The position numbers and the translations under genes are program-made. From NCBI GenBank assembly GCA_937132085.1, contig CAKZNV010000019.1:1-56295 (forward strand): DNA of 56,295 bases, written 5' to 3'. The notes below the pieces were generated by a model, which saw only the letters and a list, made by a program, of their open reading frames with translations, searched no databases and was not told the origin of the DNA. The stretch is from an uncultured Rubritalea sp. (GTDB taxonomy: Bacteria; Verrucomicrobiota; Verrucomicrobiia; Verrucomicrobiales; Akkermansiaceae). The number at the start of each line of letters is the position of its first letter. The stretch's first letter is position 1. Positions 22,281 to 30,370 of the stretch are shown here, piece by piece.

Positions 22281-23785
22281 GTAAAAAACCAATATTAATC
22301 ATTAGTTGTCTGATTGTTCTGTTAGTTTCGCTTTCGTTTCTTCTGTTGAGTGATACTGTTCCTGAAGCTGATGTGCCGCAGGAGCTAGAAGTGCTCTGTG
22401 CAGCTGGGCTTCGTAGGCCAGTGGAAGAGGTAGCGAGGAAATATGAAGCTGAATATGGAGTGAAGATTAACCTCAATTATGGAGGTAGTGGTCAGCTCTA
22501 TGGAACGATGAAGCTTCGTGGTGGTGACCTGTATATTCCAGCAGATATTAGCTATATTGATGATGCTAAGAAAGCTGGGTTAGTGGCTGAGTCAATTCCG
22601 CTGAGTCATCTAACAGCTGGAATTATTGTGCCGAAGGGGAATCCTAAGAATATCAAAACTCTTGCTGATTTGCAGAGGGATGATGTTAGTTTAGCGATCG
22701 CTTCTGAGACTGCGGCAGTCGGAAAATTTACTCATAAGGTGCTGCGTCAGGCTAAGTTGTTAGATGGGATTTCTAGCGGTGAAGTGAACAAATTCCCTAC
22801 TGTTAATGAAGTGGCTGTGCAAGTGAAACTCCGAGCTGCAGATGCTGGTATCGTGTGGGATGCGCTGATGCCTCAGTATAAAAACTGTGAGTTTATCCGT
22901 GTGGCTGAATTTAATGTGAAGCGTAAAACTGCAAATGTGGGAGTGATTAGATCAACTAATAATCCTACTGGAGCTCTTAAATTCGCTCGATATCTGACTT
23001 CTAAGAAAGGTGCTGAAGTATTTAAGAAAAAGGGATTTGATGTTGTTAGTGAGAATTTTGCAGAGTGGAAAGAACGACCAAAAGTAGTGCTTTATGCAGG
23101 GTCTATGCTTAGACCAGCTATTCAAGACCAGCTGAAACAATTTGAGAATCGAGAGGGCTGTGAGGTTATCGTGAAGTATGATGGCTGCGGAGTATTAGTT
23201 TCAGCGATGAAATCGGGTGAAACTCCCGGGGCATTCTTCTCATGTGATGTTAGCTTTATGGAGCAAGTGCAGGAGAAATTTCATGCCAGTGTGGTTGTTG
23301 CGGCCAATGATATAGTGATTCTAGTGCCGAAAGGTAATCCAAGAAACATCCAGAGCTTGGATGACTTAGTTGGTCAGAAATTGAAACTTGGAATTGCTGA
23401 TCAGAATAAATCCGCTCTAGGTAAGTTGACTTATCAAATGTTGGCTAATCAACAGTTGTTAGAGAATCTGATAGCTAGTGGTAATATTGTAACGACAGTG
23501 GCGAAGGGGGATGATCTAGTGAATCAAATGCAGACTAATGCTCTCGATGTGGCTTTACTCTATAGAAGTAATGCGATGGCGAGTTCTGGTATTATGAAGC
23601 ACTGTGAGATCGTTGGTGTTGAGGCTGGTAAGGCTTATGCTCATCAACCATTTGCAATTGCGAAAGACTCGAAAAATTCTAGGTTGCTAGTGAGGTTAGG
23701 TGAATTTCTTACTAGTGAAGAAAGCAAAGAATCATTCCTTAAATACGGTTTTTACTGGGAGTTCGATCAGTCGGTGTCAGAATAG
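22277..23785 (+). CDS. Tandem-duplicated ModA-like molybdate/tungstate-binding protein
   Basis: A 502-residue exported or membrane-anchored binding protein (hydrophobic residues 5-25, LIISCLIVLLVSLSFLLL). Two ModA-like halves follow. The first, about 35-262, holds LCAAGLRRPVEEVARKYE, GSGQLYGTM, IVPKGNPKN, VGKFTHKVL and DAGIVWDAL. The second, about 268-498, holds LYAGSMLRPAIQDQLKQFE, CGVLVSAMK, LVPKGNPRN, LGKLTYQML and DVALLYRSN. The duplication is visible by eye in each block. Usual ModA proteins are about 250 aa with a single module. Downstream ModB and ModC genes complete an importer. The ligand could be molybdate, tungstate or a related oxyanion. Confidence 0.85.
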   Translation: MSKKPILIISCLIVLLVSLSFLLLSDTVPEADVPQELEVLCAAGLRRPVEEVARKYEAEYGVKINLNYGGSGQLYGTMKLRGGDLYIPADISYIDDAKKAGLVAESIPLSHLTAGIIVPKGNPKNIKTLADLQRDDVSLAIASETAAVGKFTHKVLRQAKLLDGISSGEVNKFPTVNEVAVQVKLRAADAGIVWDALMPQYKNCEFIRVAEFNVKRKTANVGVIRSTNNPTGALKFARYLTSKKGAEVFKKKGFDVVSENFAEWKERPKVVLYAGSMLRPAIQDQLKQFENREGCEVIVKYDGCGVLVSAMKSGETPGAFFSCDVSFMEQVQEKFHASVVVAANDIVILVPKGNPRNIQSLDDLVGQKLKLGIADQNKSALGKLTYQMLANQQLLENLIASGNIVTTVAKGDDLVNQMQTNALDVALLYRSNAMASSGIMKHCEIVGVEAGKAYAHQPFAIAKDSKNSRLLVRLGEFLTSEESKESFLKYGFYWEFDQSVSE

Positions 23786-23828
23786 GCATGTAGCGATTTA
23801 GAGCACTGTTGCTATACTGTAATTTATA

Positions 23829-24710
23829 ATGAGAAGATCTTCTAACAGACTAAAATTACCATCATGGTTCGAAGGTTGGCTTGGGCTATCGATCGGCACT
23901 TATGTGGTGTTGATTTTACTCCTTATTGCTGCTGATGTATGGTTTGTAGCTGCGGCTTGGATGGATGATCCATCTAAGACTCAGTTACTAAGTTCTGACG
24001 TGTTGTTAGACTCTGTGAAACTGACATTTTTGACCTGCACTATCAGTGCGATTTTGTCTGTGATCATTGCTGTGCCAATTGGTTATTGTTTGTCACGTTA
24101 TCGCTTCTGGGGACGCTCAGTGATTGATGCTATCCTCGATATCCCTGTGATTTTACCTCCTCTAGTGATAGGTCTTAGTTTATTGATCCTGTTTAATAAT
24201 TTTCCACCTAAGCAACTCGGTTGGGATATAGGATCGATAGAAGATATGATCTATTCTGTGACTGGACGACATGTTACTAATACTGAGTTGGCAGTGATCG
24301 TGGCTCAGTTTACGGTAGCGGCAGCCTTTGCAGTGCGGACGATGAAGGCTACATTTGATCAGATAGATCCACGGAGTGAGAAAGTGGCAATGACTTTGGG
24401 GGCAACTAGAGGGAGAGCATTTTTTGATGTGGTGTTACCTCAGTCCTATAAGGGGGTGGTCGCATCTGGAACGCTTGCTTGGGCTAGAGCGCTAGGTGAG
24501 TTTGGTCCAATATTAGTTTTCGCAGGAACGACACAGGGCAAGGTAGATGTGCTATCGACTTCGGTGTATTTAGAAATCAATACAGGAAACATCGAAGGTG
24601 CAGTGGTGATTTCTCTGCTGATGATCGTGCTAGCGATGGTGACTATTTTAACAGTGAGAATTCTAACAGATAAAGACTCTAAGGTAGATAAAGGAGGAAT
24701 GTCACGATGA
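23829..24710 (+). CDS. modB: Molybdate/tungstate ABC transporter permease (ModB-like)
   Basis: A 293-residue permease with an N-terminal TM helix (TYVVLILLLIAADVWFVAAA) and further helices typical of the MetI/ModB class. The EAA-like coupling loop reads EKVAMTLGATRGRAFFDVVLP, followed by ARALGEFGPILVFAG, the motif that characterises ModB/CysT/WtpB permeases. It lies 43 bases after the binding protein, and its TGA stop overlaps the next ATG. The oxyanion specificity is set by the binding protein and is not read from this gene. Confidence 0.9.
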   Translation: MRRSSNRLKLPSWFEGWLGLSIGTYVVLILLLIAADVWFVAAAWMDDPSKTQLLSSDVLLDSVKLTFLTCTISAILSVIIAVPIGYCLSRYRFWGRSVIDAILDIPVILPPLVIGLSLLILFNNFPPKQLGWDIGSIEDMIYSVTGRHVTNTELAVIVAQFTVAAAFAVRTMKATFDQIDPRSEKVAMTLGATRGRAFFDVVLPQSYKGVVASGTLAWARALGEFGPILVFAGTTQGKVDVLSTSVYLEINTGNIEGAVVISLLMIVLAMVTILTVRILTDKDSKVDKGGMSR

Positions 24711-25348
24711 TACGACTCGATCAACTCAAGGTGCAGGCAGGGGGGTTCTCTATAGACCAAGTGGATATGGAGATCGCTGATGGCAAGTGCACTGCTTTGT
24801 TAGGGAAAAGTGGCTCAGGTAAAACGACCATCATGGAGGCGATCTGTGGTTTGAGGATAGTCGTGTCTGGTAGCGTGTTTATTGTGGATCGAGATGTGAC
24901 TGATGAAACACCACATCTTAGAAATGTAGGTTTGGTGCCTCAGGACAATGTTTTATTCCCGACAATGACGGTGCGTGAGCAGCTAGGCTATGGACCTACG
25001 ATTAAGAAGTGGGACAAGCAGGCTATTCATGAGCGAGTAGAAGAGATAGCGAGAGCTCTGAAGATAGATCATTTGTTAGATAGAAAGCCTCTGGGCTTAT
25101 CTGGTGGCGAGGCGAAACGTGTGGCGATAGGTAGAGCAATGGCTGCAAGGCCAGATTTACTTTGTCTCGATGAGAGCTTTACGGGTCTCGATGATGAAAC
25201 TCGCTTAGAAGTAATGCAGGTTGTGAAGGCTGCCATTCAGAAAGAGGGCGCTACTACGCTAATGATCACGCATCAAATGAGTGAGGTAGAGCTCATGGCA
25301 GATGTCCGTTACCAGATTGTAGACGGACAGGTTGGGTTACTTGAATAG
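24707..25348 (+). CDS. modC: Molybdate/tungstate ABC transporter ATPase (ModC-like, short)
   Basis: A 213-residue ABC ATPase. Walker A is GKSGSGKTT at about 33-41, the signature LSGGEAKRVAIGRAMA, Walker B LLCLDESFTGLD (a Ser replaces the usual Pro), and the H-loop is TLMITHQMSE. It stops right after the nucleotide-binding domain and lacks the C-terminal molybdopterin-binding (TOBE) regulatory domain of Escherichia coli ModC, so allosteric inhibition by internal molybdate would not work in the same way. The start overlaps the end of the permease gene by four bases. Confidence 0.85.
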   Translation: MIRLDQLKVQAGGFSIDQVDMEIADGKCTALLGKSGSGKTTIMEAICGLRIVVSGSVFIVDRDVTDETPHLRNVGLVPQDNVLFPTMTVREQLGYGPTIKKWDKQAIHERVEEIARALKIDHLLDRKPLGLSGGEAKRVAIGRAMAARPDLLCLDESFTGLDDETRLEVMQVVKAAIQKEGATTLMITHQMSEVELMADVRYQIVDGQVGLLE

Positions 25349-25356
25349 CTTGGAAT

Positions 25357-25950
25357 TTAGCCTTTTAGCAGACCTCTATTGTTCCAGATGTAGTTCCATC
25401 CAGAGATCATAGTGAGAGCTACGGCACCCCAGAGGGCGACTGGCATGAGGTAGTTTTCTGGCTTAGAGAGTTCATAGAAGAATGAAGAGAAGCCGTTGTG
25501 TGATTGGATTTCGCCGAAGCTGATGTAGGTGAGGCAGGTGATGATGAAGACTAGTTGGAAGGTAGTTTTCCATTTACCGAGTCGATCAGCTGCGATGACG
25601 ACACCTTGTTCGACTGCGATTTGGCGAAGGCCAGTGACCATGAATTCTCTGCCGATGATGACACAAGTGACCCAGACTGGGCAGAGGCCTTTGGCATTTA
25701 AGTTAGAACTGAGGTAGATGAATCCTGCTGCGACTAAAATCTTGTCTGCTAGAGGATCTAGTAATTTACCGAGTGAAGTGACGAGGTTTAGCTTACGAGC
25801 TAGGTATCCATCGAGGAAGTCTGAAGCCGCTGCAACGCTGAAGGAAACAAGGGCTAGCATGTTTCCCCACGGCTTTTGAGTAGTGATGGCACCGATGAAA
25901 ATAGCGGTGAGGATGAGTCTGAAAATGGTGATTGAGTTAGGAATATTCAC
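25357..25950 (-). CDS. pgsA: CDP-diacylglycerol--glycerol-3-phosphate 3-phosphatidyltransferase
   Basis: It makes phosphatidylglycerol phosphate at the inner membrane. The CDP-alcohol phosphatidyltransferase signature is complete: DGYLARKLNLVTSLGKLLD then PLADK (DG-x2-AR-x8-G-x3-D-x3-D). Hydrophobic helices include FRLILTAIFIGAIT and a C-terminal LWGAVALTMISGW. The GTG at 25950 (VNIPNSITIFRLI) matches the usual N-terminus; a TTG 42 bases upstream would add an odd leader. About 197 aa. It is convergent with modC, 8 bases apart. Confidence 0.9.
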   Translation of the reverse strand: MNIPNSITIFRLILTAIFIGAITTQKPWGNMLALVSFSVAAASDFLDGYLARKLNLVTSLGKLLDPLADKILVAAGFIYLSSNLNAKGLCPVWVTCVIIGREFMVTGLRQIAVEQGVVIAADRLGKWKTTFQLVFIITCLTYISFGEIQSHNGFSSFFYELSKPENYLMPVALWGAVALTMISGWNYIWNNRGLLKG

Positions 25951-25999
25951 GGTGTCTGGAGGGAGTGTGCATAAAGTCTGACATTTCTGCAACTTCTCG

Positions 26000-26027
26000 T
26001 TGCGTAAAAATTCAGATTATTGATAAT
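26000..26027 (+). promoter_or_regulatory. Possible sigma-70 promoter of gnd
   Basis: TTGCGT at 26000-26005 and GATAAT at 26022-26027 are 16 bases apart and lie 41 bases before the gnd ATG. Spacing and hexamers fit a housekeeping promoter. The strong codon bias of gnd agrees with high expression. Not tested. Confidence 0.4.
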
Positions 26028-26068
26028 GCGCTCAGCGTAAGCAAAGATTTTAACCACAAAATACAATT

Positions 26069-27511
26069 ATGAGCACCGAAAAGAAAAGTGACTTTGGTCT
26101 AATAGGCCTAGCAGTAATGGGACAAAACCTTGTCCTGAACGTTGAAAGCAGAGGCTTTCAGGTATCAGTTTATAACCGCACGACTTCTGTGATGGAGGAA
26201 TTTATCGCAGAGAATCCTGGCAAAAGCCTAGTAGGCGAAGAGACTCTTGAAGGTTTCGTCAATAGCCTAGCGGTTCCACGTAAGATCCAGATTATGGTGA
26301 AAGCCGGTGGTCCAGTGGATGCAGTGATCGAATCACTCATCCCACTCCTCGATCCTAACGACATCATCATCGATGGTGGTAACACACTCTACACAGACAC
26401 AGTGCGCCGTGAGAAATATCTTGCTGACAAAGGTTTCCGTTTCATCGGAGCAGGTGTTTCTGGTGGAGAAGAAGGTGCTCTTAAAGGCCCTTCCATCATG
26501 CCTGGTGGCCCAGCTTCTACTTGGGAAGTAATGCAGCCAATCTTCGAAGCTATTTCAGCTAAGGTAGACGGTGTTCCATGTGTGACTCACATCGGAGAAG
26601 GTGGCGCAGGTCACTTTGTGAAGATGGTGCACAACGGTATCGAATACGGTGACATGCAGCTCATCTGTGAAGCATACAACATTTTCAAAGCAGCAGGCTT
26701 CAGTAATGAAGAGCAGGCTGATATCTTTGCTGAGTGGAATGCGGGTGACCTAGAGTCATTCCTCATCGAAATCACAGCGAACATCTTCAAGCAGAAGGAT
26801 GCTGAGACAGGTAAGGACATTGTTGATCTCATCGTGGACAAAGCAGGTCAAAAGGGCACTGGTCGTTGGACTGTGATGGGCTCTGTTGAACAGGCTGTTC
26901 CATTCTCAACAATCGCAGGATCTGTTGAAGCTCGTATTCTTTCTTCACTTCGCGATCAGCGTAAGGTGGCTTCAGGTATCCTTCAGGGACCTGACAACTG
27001 GAGCTTTGAGCTTAAGGGCTTGAGCAAAGAAGAGCTTGTTTCTAAAGTGCGCAATGCACTCTACGCGTCTAAGATTGTTTCTTACGCTCAGGGACTCGAC
27101 CTCATCACTAAAGTAGGTAAAGAGCAGGGCTGGGATCTTGATCTCGGTGCGATTGCTCGTATCTGGCGTGGTGGTTGCATTATCCGTGCACGTTTCCTCA
27201 ACCGTATCACAGAAGCATACGAGGCAGATGCAAATCTTACTAACCTCATGCTTGCTCCATTCTTCACAGAGATTCTTAACTCAGGTCAGCAGGACTGGAG
27301 AGAAGTGGTAGCTCTTGCTGCAGTTAACGGCATTCCTGTTCCATCATTCGGTGGTTCACTCAGTTACTACGATGCTTACCGTGCAGAGCGCCTTCCAGCG
27401 AACTTGCTACAAGCGCAGCGTGACTTCTTCGGAGCTCACACCTATGAGAGAGTAGATAAGCCAGAAGGTGAGTTCTTCCACACAGAAGACTGGCCAGAGC
27501 TTATTTCTTAA
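26069..27511 (+). CDS. gnd: 6-phosphogluconate dehydrogenase, decarboxylating
   Basis: A 480-residue enzyme of the oxidative pentose phosphate pathway (6-phosphogluconate to ribulose 5-phosphate plus CO2 with NADP+). The Rossmann motif is GLIGLAVMGQNLVLNVE. The substrate-binding helix region includes GVSGGEEGALKGPSIMPGG and HFVKMVHNGIEYGDMQLI, with the catalytic Lys in the latter. Other family blocks are KAGQKGTGRWT and RGGCIIRARFL. Length matches the long (about 470 aa) type. Codon bias is strong compared with neighbours. It is a single gene ended by a clear terminator. Confidence 0.97.
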   Translation: MSTEKKSDFGLIGLAVMGQNLVLNVESRGFQVSVYNRTTSVMEEFIAENPGKSLVGEETLEGFVNSLAVPRKIQIMVKAGGPVDAVIESLIPLLDPNDIIIDGGNTLYTDTVRREKYLADKGFRFIGAGVSGGEEGALKGPSIMPGGPASTWEVMQPIFEAISAKVDGVPCVTHIGEGGAGHFVKMVHNGIEYGDMQLICEAYNIFKAAGFSNEEQADIFAEWNAGDLESFLIEITANIFKQKDAETGKDIVDLIVDKAGQKGTGRWTVMGSVEQAVPFSTIAGSVEARILSSLRDQRKVASGILQGPDNWSFELKGLSKEELVSKVRNALYASKIVSYAQGLDLITKVGKEQGWDLDLGAIARIWRGGCIIRARFLNRITEAYEADANLTNLMLAPFFTEILNSGQQDWREVVALAAVNGIPVPSFGGSLSYYDAYRAERLPANLLQAQRDFFGAHTYERVDKPEGEFFHTEDWPELIS

Positions 27512-27530
27512 TTTGACTTAAGAACATTTT

Positions 27531-27563
27531 AACCCACTTTGGTTTATCCAGAGTGGGTTTTTT
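27531..27563 (+). terminator. Rho-independent terminator after gnd
   Basis: AACCCACT 27531-27538 pairs with AGTGGGTT 27552-27559, with possible further pairing of TGG and CCA within, followed by a T run to 27563. It lies 19 bases after the stop. Confidence 0.9.
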
Positions 27564-27828
27564 GTGCTCTTTTTTTATACAGAATTATTGTGCACGATGG
27601 GATTATTTTGACAGAATTTACATGATTAACAGAATTATTGTGGACGATGGAACTTTTGATCACGGATTTTCTAAGATGGTGGACGATGTAGGCTTGGTTA
27701 TTGGATTTTTGAACTATCACCGTAGTTGCGGGACTAGCAGAGCTAGCGGAAGAGACTGAGTAACACGGAACCAGGTTGATGGGAGCCTTTTTTCTTTATT
27801 ATGGAGTAACGCTAGATAGCTTGTAGGT
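27564..27828. repeat. Intergenic repeats (C copies 4 and 5, E copy 5)
   Basis: Partial C element at 27571-27591 and a fuller one (TTGACAGAATTTACATGATTAACAGAATT) at 27607-27640. They are followed by segments that match the E-type text near 3650-3800 (GATCACGGATTTTC, CACCGTAGTTGCGGGACTAG). The end, GGGAGCCTTTTTT at 27781-27793, is close to the YcxB-like gene start. A 68-codon open frame from 27553 is formed by the repeats and was rejected. Confidence 0.5.
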
Positions 27829-28344
27829 ATGGATAGTGATGAACAGATAAAATTTTCTTATACTTTAGATGATGAGGCCTTTAAACTGGGGGTTGCTCGT
27901 AATTATTCTTATCGCCATTCTGTGCGCAAACTTCTGATGCCATTGTTCGGCTCTATCATGATAGTTGGTGCTATTGGTTTGTTTTTTACAGATCCTAGAG
28001 CTAGAGTCTTACCTGTAGTTTTACTGATTCTAGGAGTAATCTATATTTTATCGAAAAAGATTTATGTTAGACGAATCTTTAAGAGATTCAAAGCGGGTAA
28101 AGGCGATGATTCAACGTATGTTGAAGTGTCAGCAAGTGCTAGTGGGATTACAATGGATGTAGGAAATGCAAACGGATTTACACAGTGGTCGGCATTTGTT
28201 GATCGAGTCCTAGTAAAAGAAGGTTTGCTCTTGTATCCTCAGAAATTCTTGTTTGTTTTTATTCCTCATCAATTAGAATTTGAAGTAGGAACATGGGATA
28301 AGTTTGTTGCTCTTATCCATGCAGGTGTTGAGAGAAAAGTTTAG
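27829..28344 (+). CDS. YcxB-like membrane protein
   Basis: A 171-residue protein. Two adjacent TM helices at about 37-52 (LLMPLFGSIMIVGAIGLFF) and 60-77 (VLPVVLLILGVIYIL) are followed by a basic segment (KKIYVRRIFKRFKAG) and a C-terminal beta-rich domain with GFTQWSAFVDRVLVKEGLLL and FVFIPHQLEF. This layout is that of the YcxB-like family, whose function is not known. It begins a short plus-strand group with the OmpH-like paralogue and a 72-residue membrane protein. Confidence 0.7.
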   Translation: MDSDEQIKFSYTLDDEAFKLGVARNYSYRHSVRKLLMPLFGSIMIVGAIGLFFTDPRARVLPVVLLILGVIYILSKKIYVRRIFKRFKAGKGDDSTYVEVSASASGITMDVGNANGFTQWSAFVDRVLVKEGLLLYPQKFLFVFIPHQLEFEVGTWDKFVALIHAGVERKV

Positions 28345-28371
28345 CTTTAGACGCTTACTTAGAATTGGTTT

Positions 28372-29106
28372 GTGAAACTTTCTGAAAACAGATATTGGTT
28401 GTTTATGAAAATGCTTGGGGTTGTTTTGTTGATTGGAATCGTTGCGGGGTTTTTCGTTTTGAAAAATGATGGGGAAGAGATGGTTTTGGATGATTCTGCT
28501 ACTAAGCCTGAAGTTGCGTCACTGAAGGTTGCTGTGATTGATATGGAGAAGGTGCATGAGGCGTATGAGAGTCTGCATATGGGGCTAGATGGTAGTGTGG
28601 CTCTAGTTGAGGGGACTAGAGAAGAGTTAGAGCAACTCACTGAGCGATTACGGCAGTCATATTTGGGGACTGAAAGTGGAGAAGATCAGCAACAGCATAT
28701 TAGAGACGAAATTGAAGCTATTTCACTTAAGATCAATAGACTACCTCAGTCGTTTAGAGAAGAGGATCACCTCAAACTTGTAGCATTGACCGAAAAGAAA
28801 AAAAGACTAGAGGAGCATATCCGTGATGGGGATTCAAATAGAGAAGAATGGCTTCGTAGAAGAAATAAGGCGATTAATGAGAACAGAGTTGTTGAGATAA
28901 GGAAGAGGTTATCTGTTATTGGGGAGTTGGTTTCTGACTATGGAGAGGAAGCGGGAGTGGATTACATTTTCAATAGCTCTACGAAGCGTAAAGAGTCTCC
29001 AATTCGTTCAGGAGTCCTTATCGCTAATGATAATCAAATGGATATTACTGAGGAAATTATTGAGCGACTTAAGGTAAAGCTGAGTAATAAAGAAGGTGAT
29101 GAATAA
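28372..29106 (+). CDS. Membrane-anchored OmpH/Skp-like paralogue
   Basis: A 244-residue protein starting at GTG (an ATG at 28405 is an alternative) with an N-terminal TM anchor (VVLLIGIVAGFFVL). A first strand KVAVIDMEKVHEAYESLH fits OmpH. A long coiled coil follows, including REEWLRRRNKAINENRVVEI, which closely matches the corresponding segment of the OmpH-like protein at 5769. AGVDYIFNSST is the C-terminal strand. Unlike that protein it has an uncleaved-looking anchor and 50 extra residues, and codon bias is weaker. It may be a specialised or membrane-tethered chaperone. It overlaps the next small gene. Confidence 0.75.
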   Translation: MKLSENRYWLFMKMLGVVLLIGIVAGFFVLKNDGEEMVLDDSATKPEVASLKVAVIDMEKVHEAYESLHMGLDGSVALVEGTREELEQLTERLRQSYLGTESGEDQQQHIRDEIEAISLKINRLPQSFREEDHLKLVALTEKKKRLEEHIRDGDSNREEWLRRRNKAINENRVVEIRKRLSVIGELVSDYGEEAGVDYIFNSSTKRKESPIRSGVLIANDNQMDITEEIIERLKVKLSNKEGDE

Positions 29107-29317
29107 GTTGGGATTTGTGTTCTTTTTGATTTTAGGGATCTTTTTTGGGTTTCTGTTAGTGATAGGTGTTCTCTACATGATCGATGGATCACAGGAGATG
29201 TTTCCAACTGAAGAACAGGATGAAAGTGCTCGAATTTTTGCTACTGTGATAATGATAGTTTCACTACCTTCTACGATTTTCTGTCTCTTCAAAGCGGCGA
29301 AATGTTTGAAGAAGTAG
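29099..29317 (+). CDS. Small two-helix membrane protein
   Basis: A 72-residue protein of unknown function. Two hydrophobic helices, LGFVFFLILGIFFGFLLVIG and FATVIMIVSLPSTIFCLF, flank an acidic loop (MFPTEEQDESAR). The start (ATG 29099, with GTG 29096 as alternative) overlaps the stop of the OmpH-like gene, arguing for translational coupling. No family recognised. Confidence 0.6.
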   Translation: MNKLGFVFFLILGIFFGFLLVIGVLYMIDGSQEMFPTEEQDESARIFATVIMIVSLPSTIFCLFKAAKCLKK

Positions 29318-29330
29318 GTGCGCTAATAAA

Positions 29331-29699
29331 TTATACTGGGTATTGAAGTAGAGCGATTTCTCTGCCACCGGCAATAGCTAGAAATATGCCTGCTACGCAC
29401 CCAAGGAAGAAAACGAAGCTGCGGCCTCGTTCTAGGTAATCTTCGTGATGTTTACCAAAGGCAAAATAGAATTCGACTGCATAGGCCAAGGTGTAACAAA
29501 CATTGGCGCCTACTGCAGCTGCCATGAAATGGATGATGACCCAGGTTAGGTCGAATTCAGGACGGTCACCTATGCCTACGGCTAATCCTGCACAGAATAA
29601 GTAGCTAGGAATAGAAACCACACAGAGGATCACATTCCAAATGATTCTTCTAGTTTCCCAATATTTGAATGCTGTATTTCTATACGATTGATAGTCCAT
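29331..29699 (-). CDS. Multi-helix membrane protein of unknown function
   Basis: A 122-residue protein with about four hydrophobic helices: IIWNVILCVVSIPSYLFCAG, LTWVIIHFMAAAVGANVCYT, VEFYFAF and FVFFLGCVAGIFLAIAGG. The Tyr/Arg-rich N-terminus (MDYQSYRNTAFKYWETRR) is cytosolic by charge. I do not recognise the family. It lies 8 bases downstream of the first FKBP gene on the same strand and may be co-transcribed. It is convergent with the small plus-strand gene. Confidence 0.65.
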   Translation of the reverse strand: MDYQSYRNTAFKYWETRRIIWNVILCVVSIPSYLFCAGLAVGIGDRPEFDLTWVIIHFMAAAVGANVCYTLAYAVEFYFAFGKHHEDYLERGRSFVFFLGCVAGIFLAIAGGREIALLQYPV

Positions 29700-29706
29700 T
29701 GAGGTG

Positions 29707-30291
29707 CTATGAAATCTCTAACAATTCTACTTCAAATACTAGAGTGGCGAATGGGGGGATGTCGCTGCCTACTCCGCGGTCGCCGTAGCCTAGGGCTTGT
29801 GGGATGAAGAATTGGTATTTGGAGCCGATGTTCATGAGTTTGATGCCTTCTCTCCAGCCTGTGATGACTTTACTGACGCCGAATGTGGCTGGTTCGCCTC
29901 GCTCTACGCTGCTGTCGAAGACCATGCCGTCGATGAGTTTACCTGTGTAGTTTACGGTGACCTCGTTTGAGTCTGATGGTGATTTACCTGAGCCTTGTTG
30001 GAGGACTTTGTATTGCATTCCAGATTCTGTTTGGACTACGTCGTCGTTGGTGGCGTTGTCTGTTAGAAACTGTTCGTTCTTGACGGTGAAGAGGCGGGAG
30101 CGCTCTGCGGAGACCATTTTGGTGGCGACCATGTATTGCTTGAGGTCGAATGTTTGTTCGTTGCCTGCTGCTTTGTCGAGAATGGCTTCATGGATTTTTT
30201 CATCGAGAAAGACTTCATCGCCGAGAGCTGATTCTCCGAATCTGAGGCCAATTTTGTAACTTACGATGTCGAGTGCTTGTTTTAAATCCAT
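29707..30291 (-). CDS. FKBP-type peptidyl-prolyl isomerase (copy 1)
   Basis: A 194-residue protein with an N-terminal helical dimerisation region (about 1-75) and a C-terminal FKBP domain, as in FkpA/Mip. The domain holds VTVNYTGKLIDGMVFDSS, GWREGIKLMNIGSKYQFFIP, GDRGVGSDIPPFATLVFEVE. No signal peptide is evident, which is unusual for Mip-like proteins; it may act in the cytosol. It is the downstream member of a tandem pair with 30371-30955 and is about half identical by eye. A terminator separates the two genes, so copy 1 may have its own promoter. Confidence 0.9.
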   Translation of the reverse strand: MDLKQALDIVSYKIGLRFGESALGDEVFLDEKIHEAILDKAAGNEQTFDLKQYMVATKMVSAERSRLFTVKNEQFLTDNATNDDVVQTESGMQYKVLQQGSGKSPSDSNEVTVNYTGKLIDGMVFDSSVERGEPATFGVSKVITGWREGIKLMNIGSKYQFFIPQALGYGDRGVGSDIPPFATLVFEVELLEIS

Positions 30292-30316
30292 GATGTGATG
30301 AGTGTGTTAGTTTTAT

Positions 30317-30355
30317 AAAAAAGGCTCACTACCTATGATGGGTAATGAGCCTTTT
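30317..30355 (-). terminator. Rho-independent terminator after second FKBP gene
   Basis: Read on the minus strand, AAAAGGCTCA pairs with TGAGCCTTTT around a short ATTACCCATC-type loop, with a T run. It ends the 30371-30955 gene, 16 bases past its stop. Confidence 0.85.
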
Positions 30356-30370
30356 AGAGAATGGTTTGAA

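Noticed and set aside
23866-23876. GGTTCGAAG, similar to a tRNA T-loop
   Set aside because: It is in the modB coding sequence and no cloverleaf can be formed around it.
27553-27759. A 68-codon open frame after gnd
   Set aside because: It begins inside the gnd terminator and runs through dispersed repeats.
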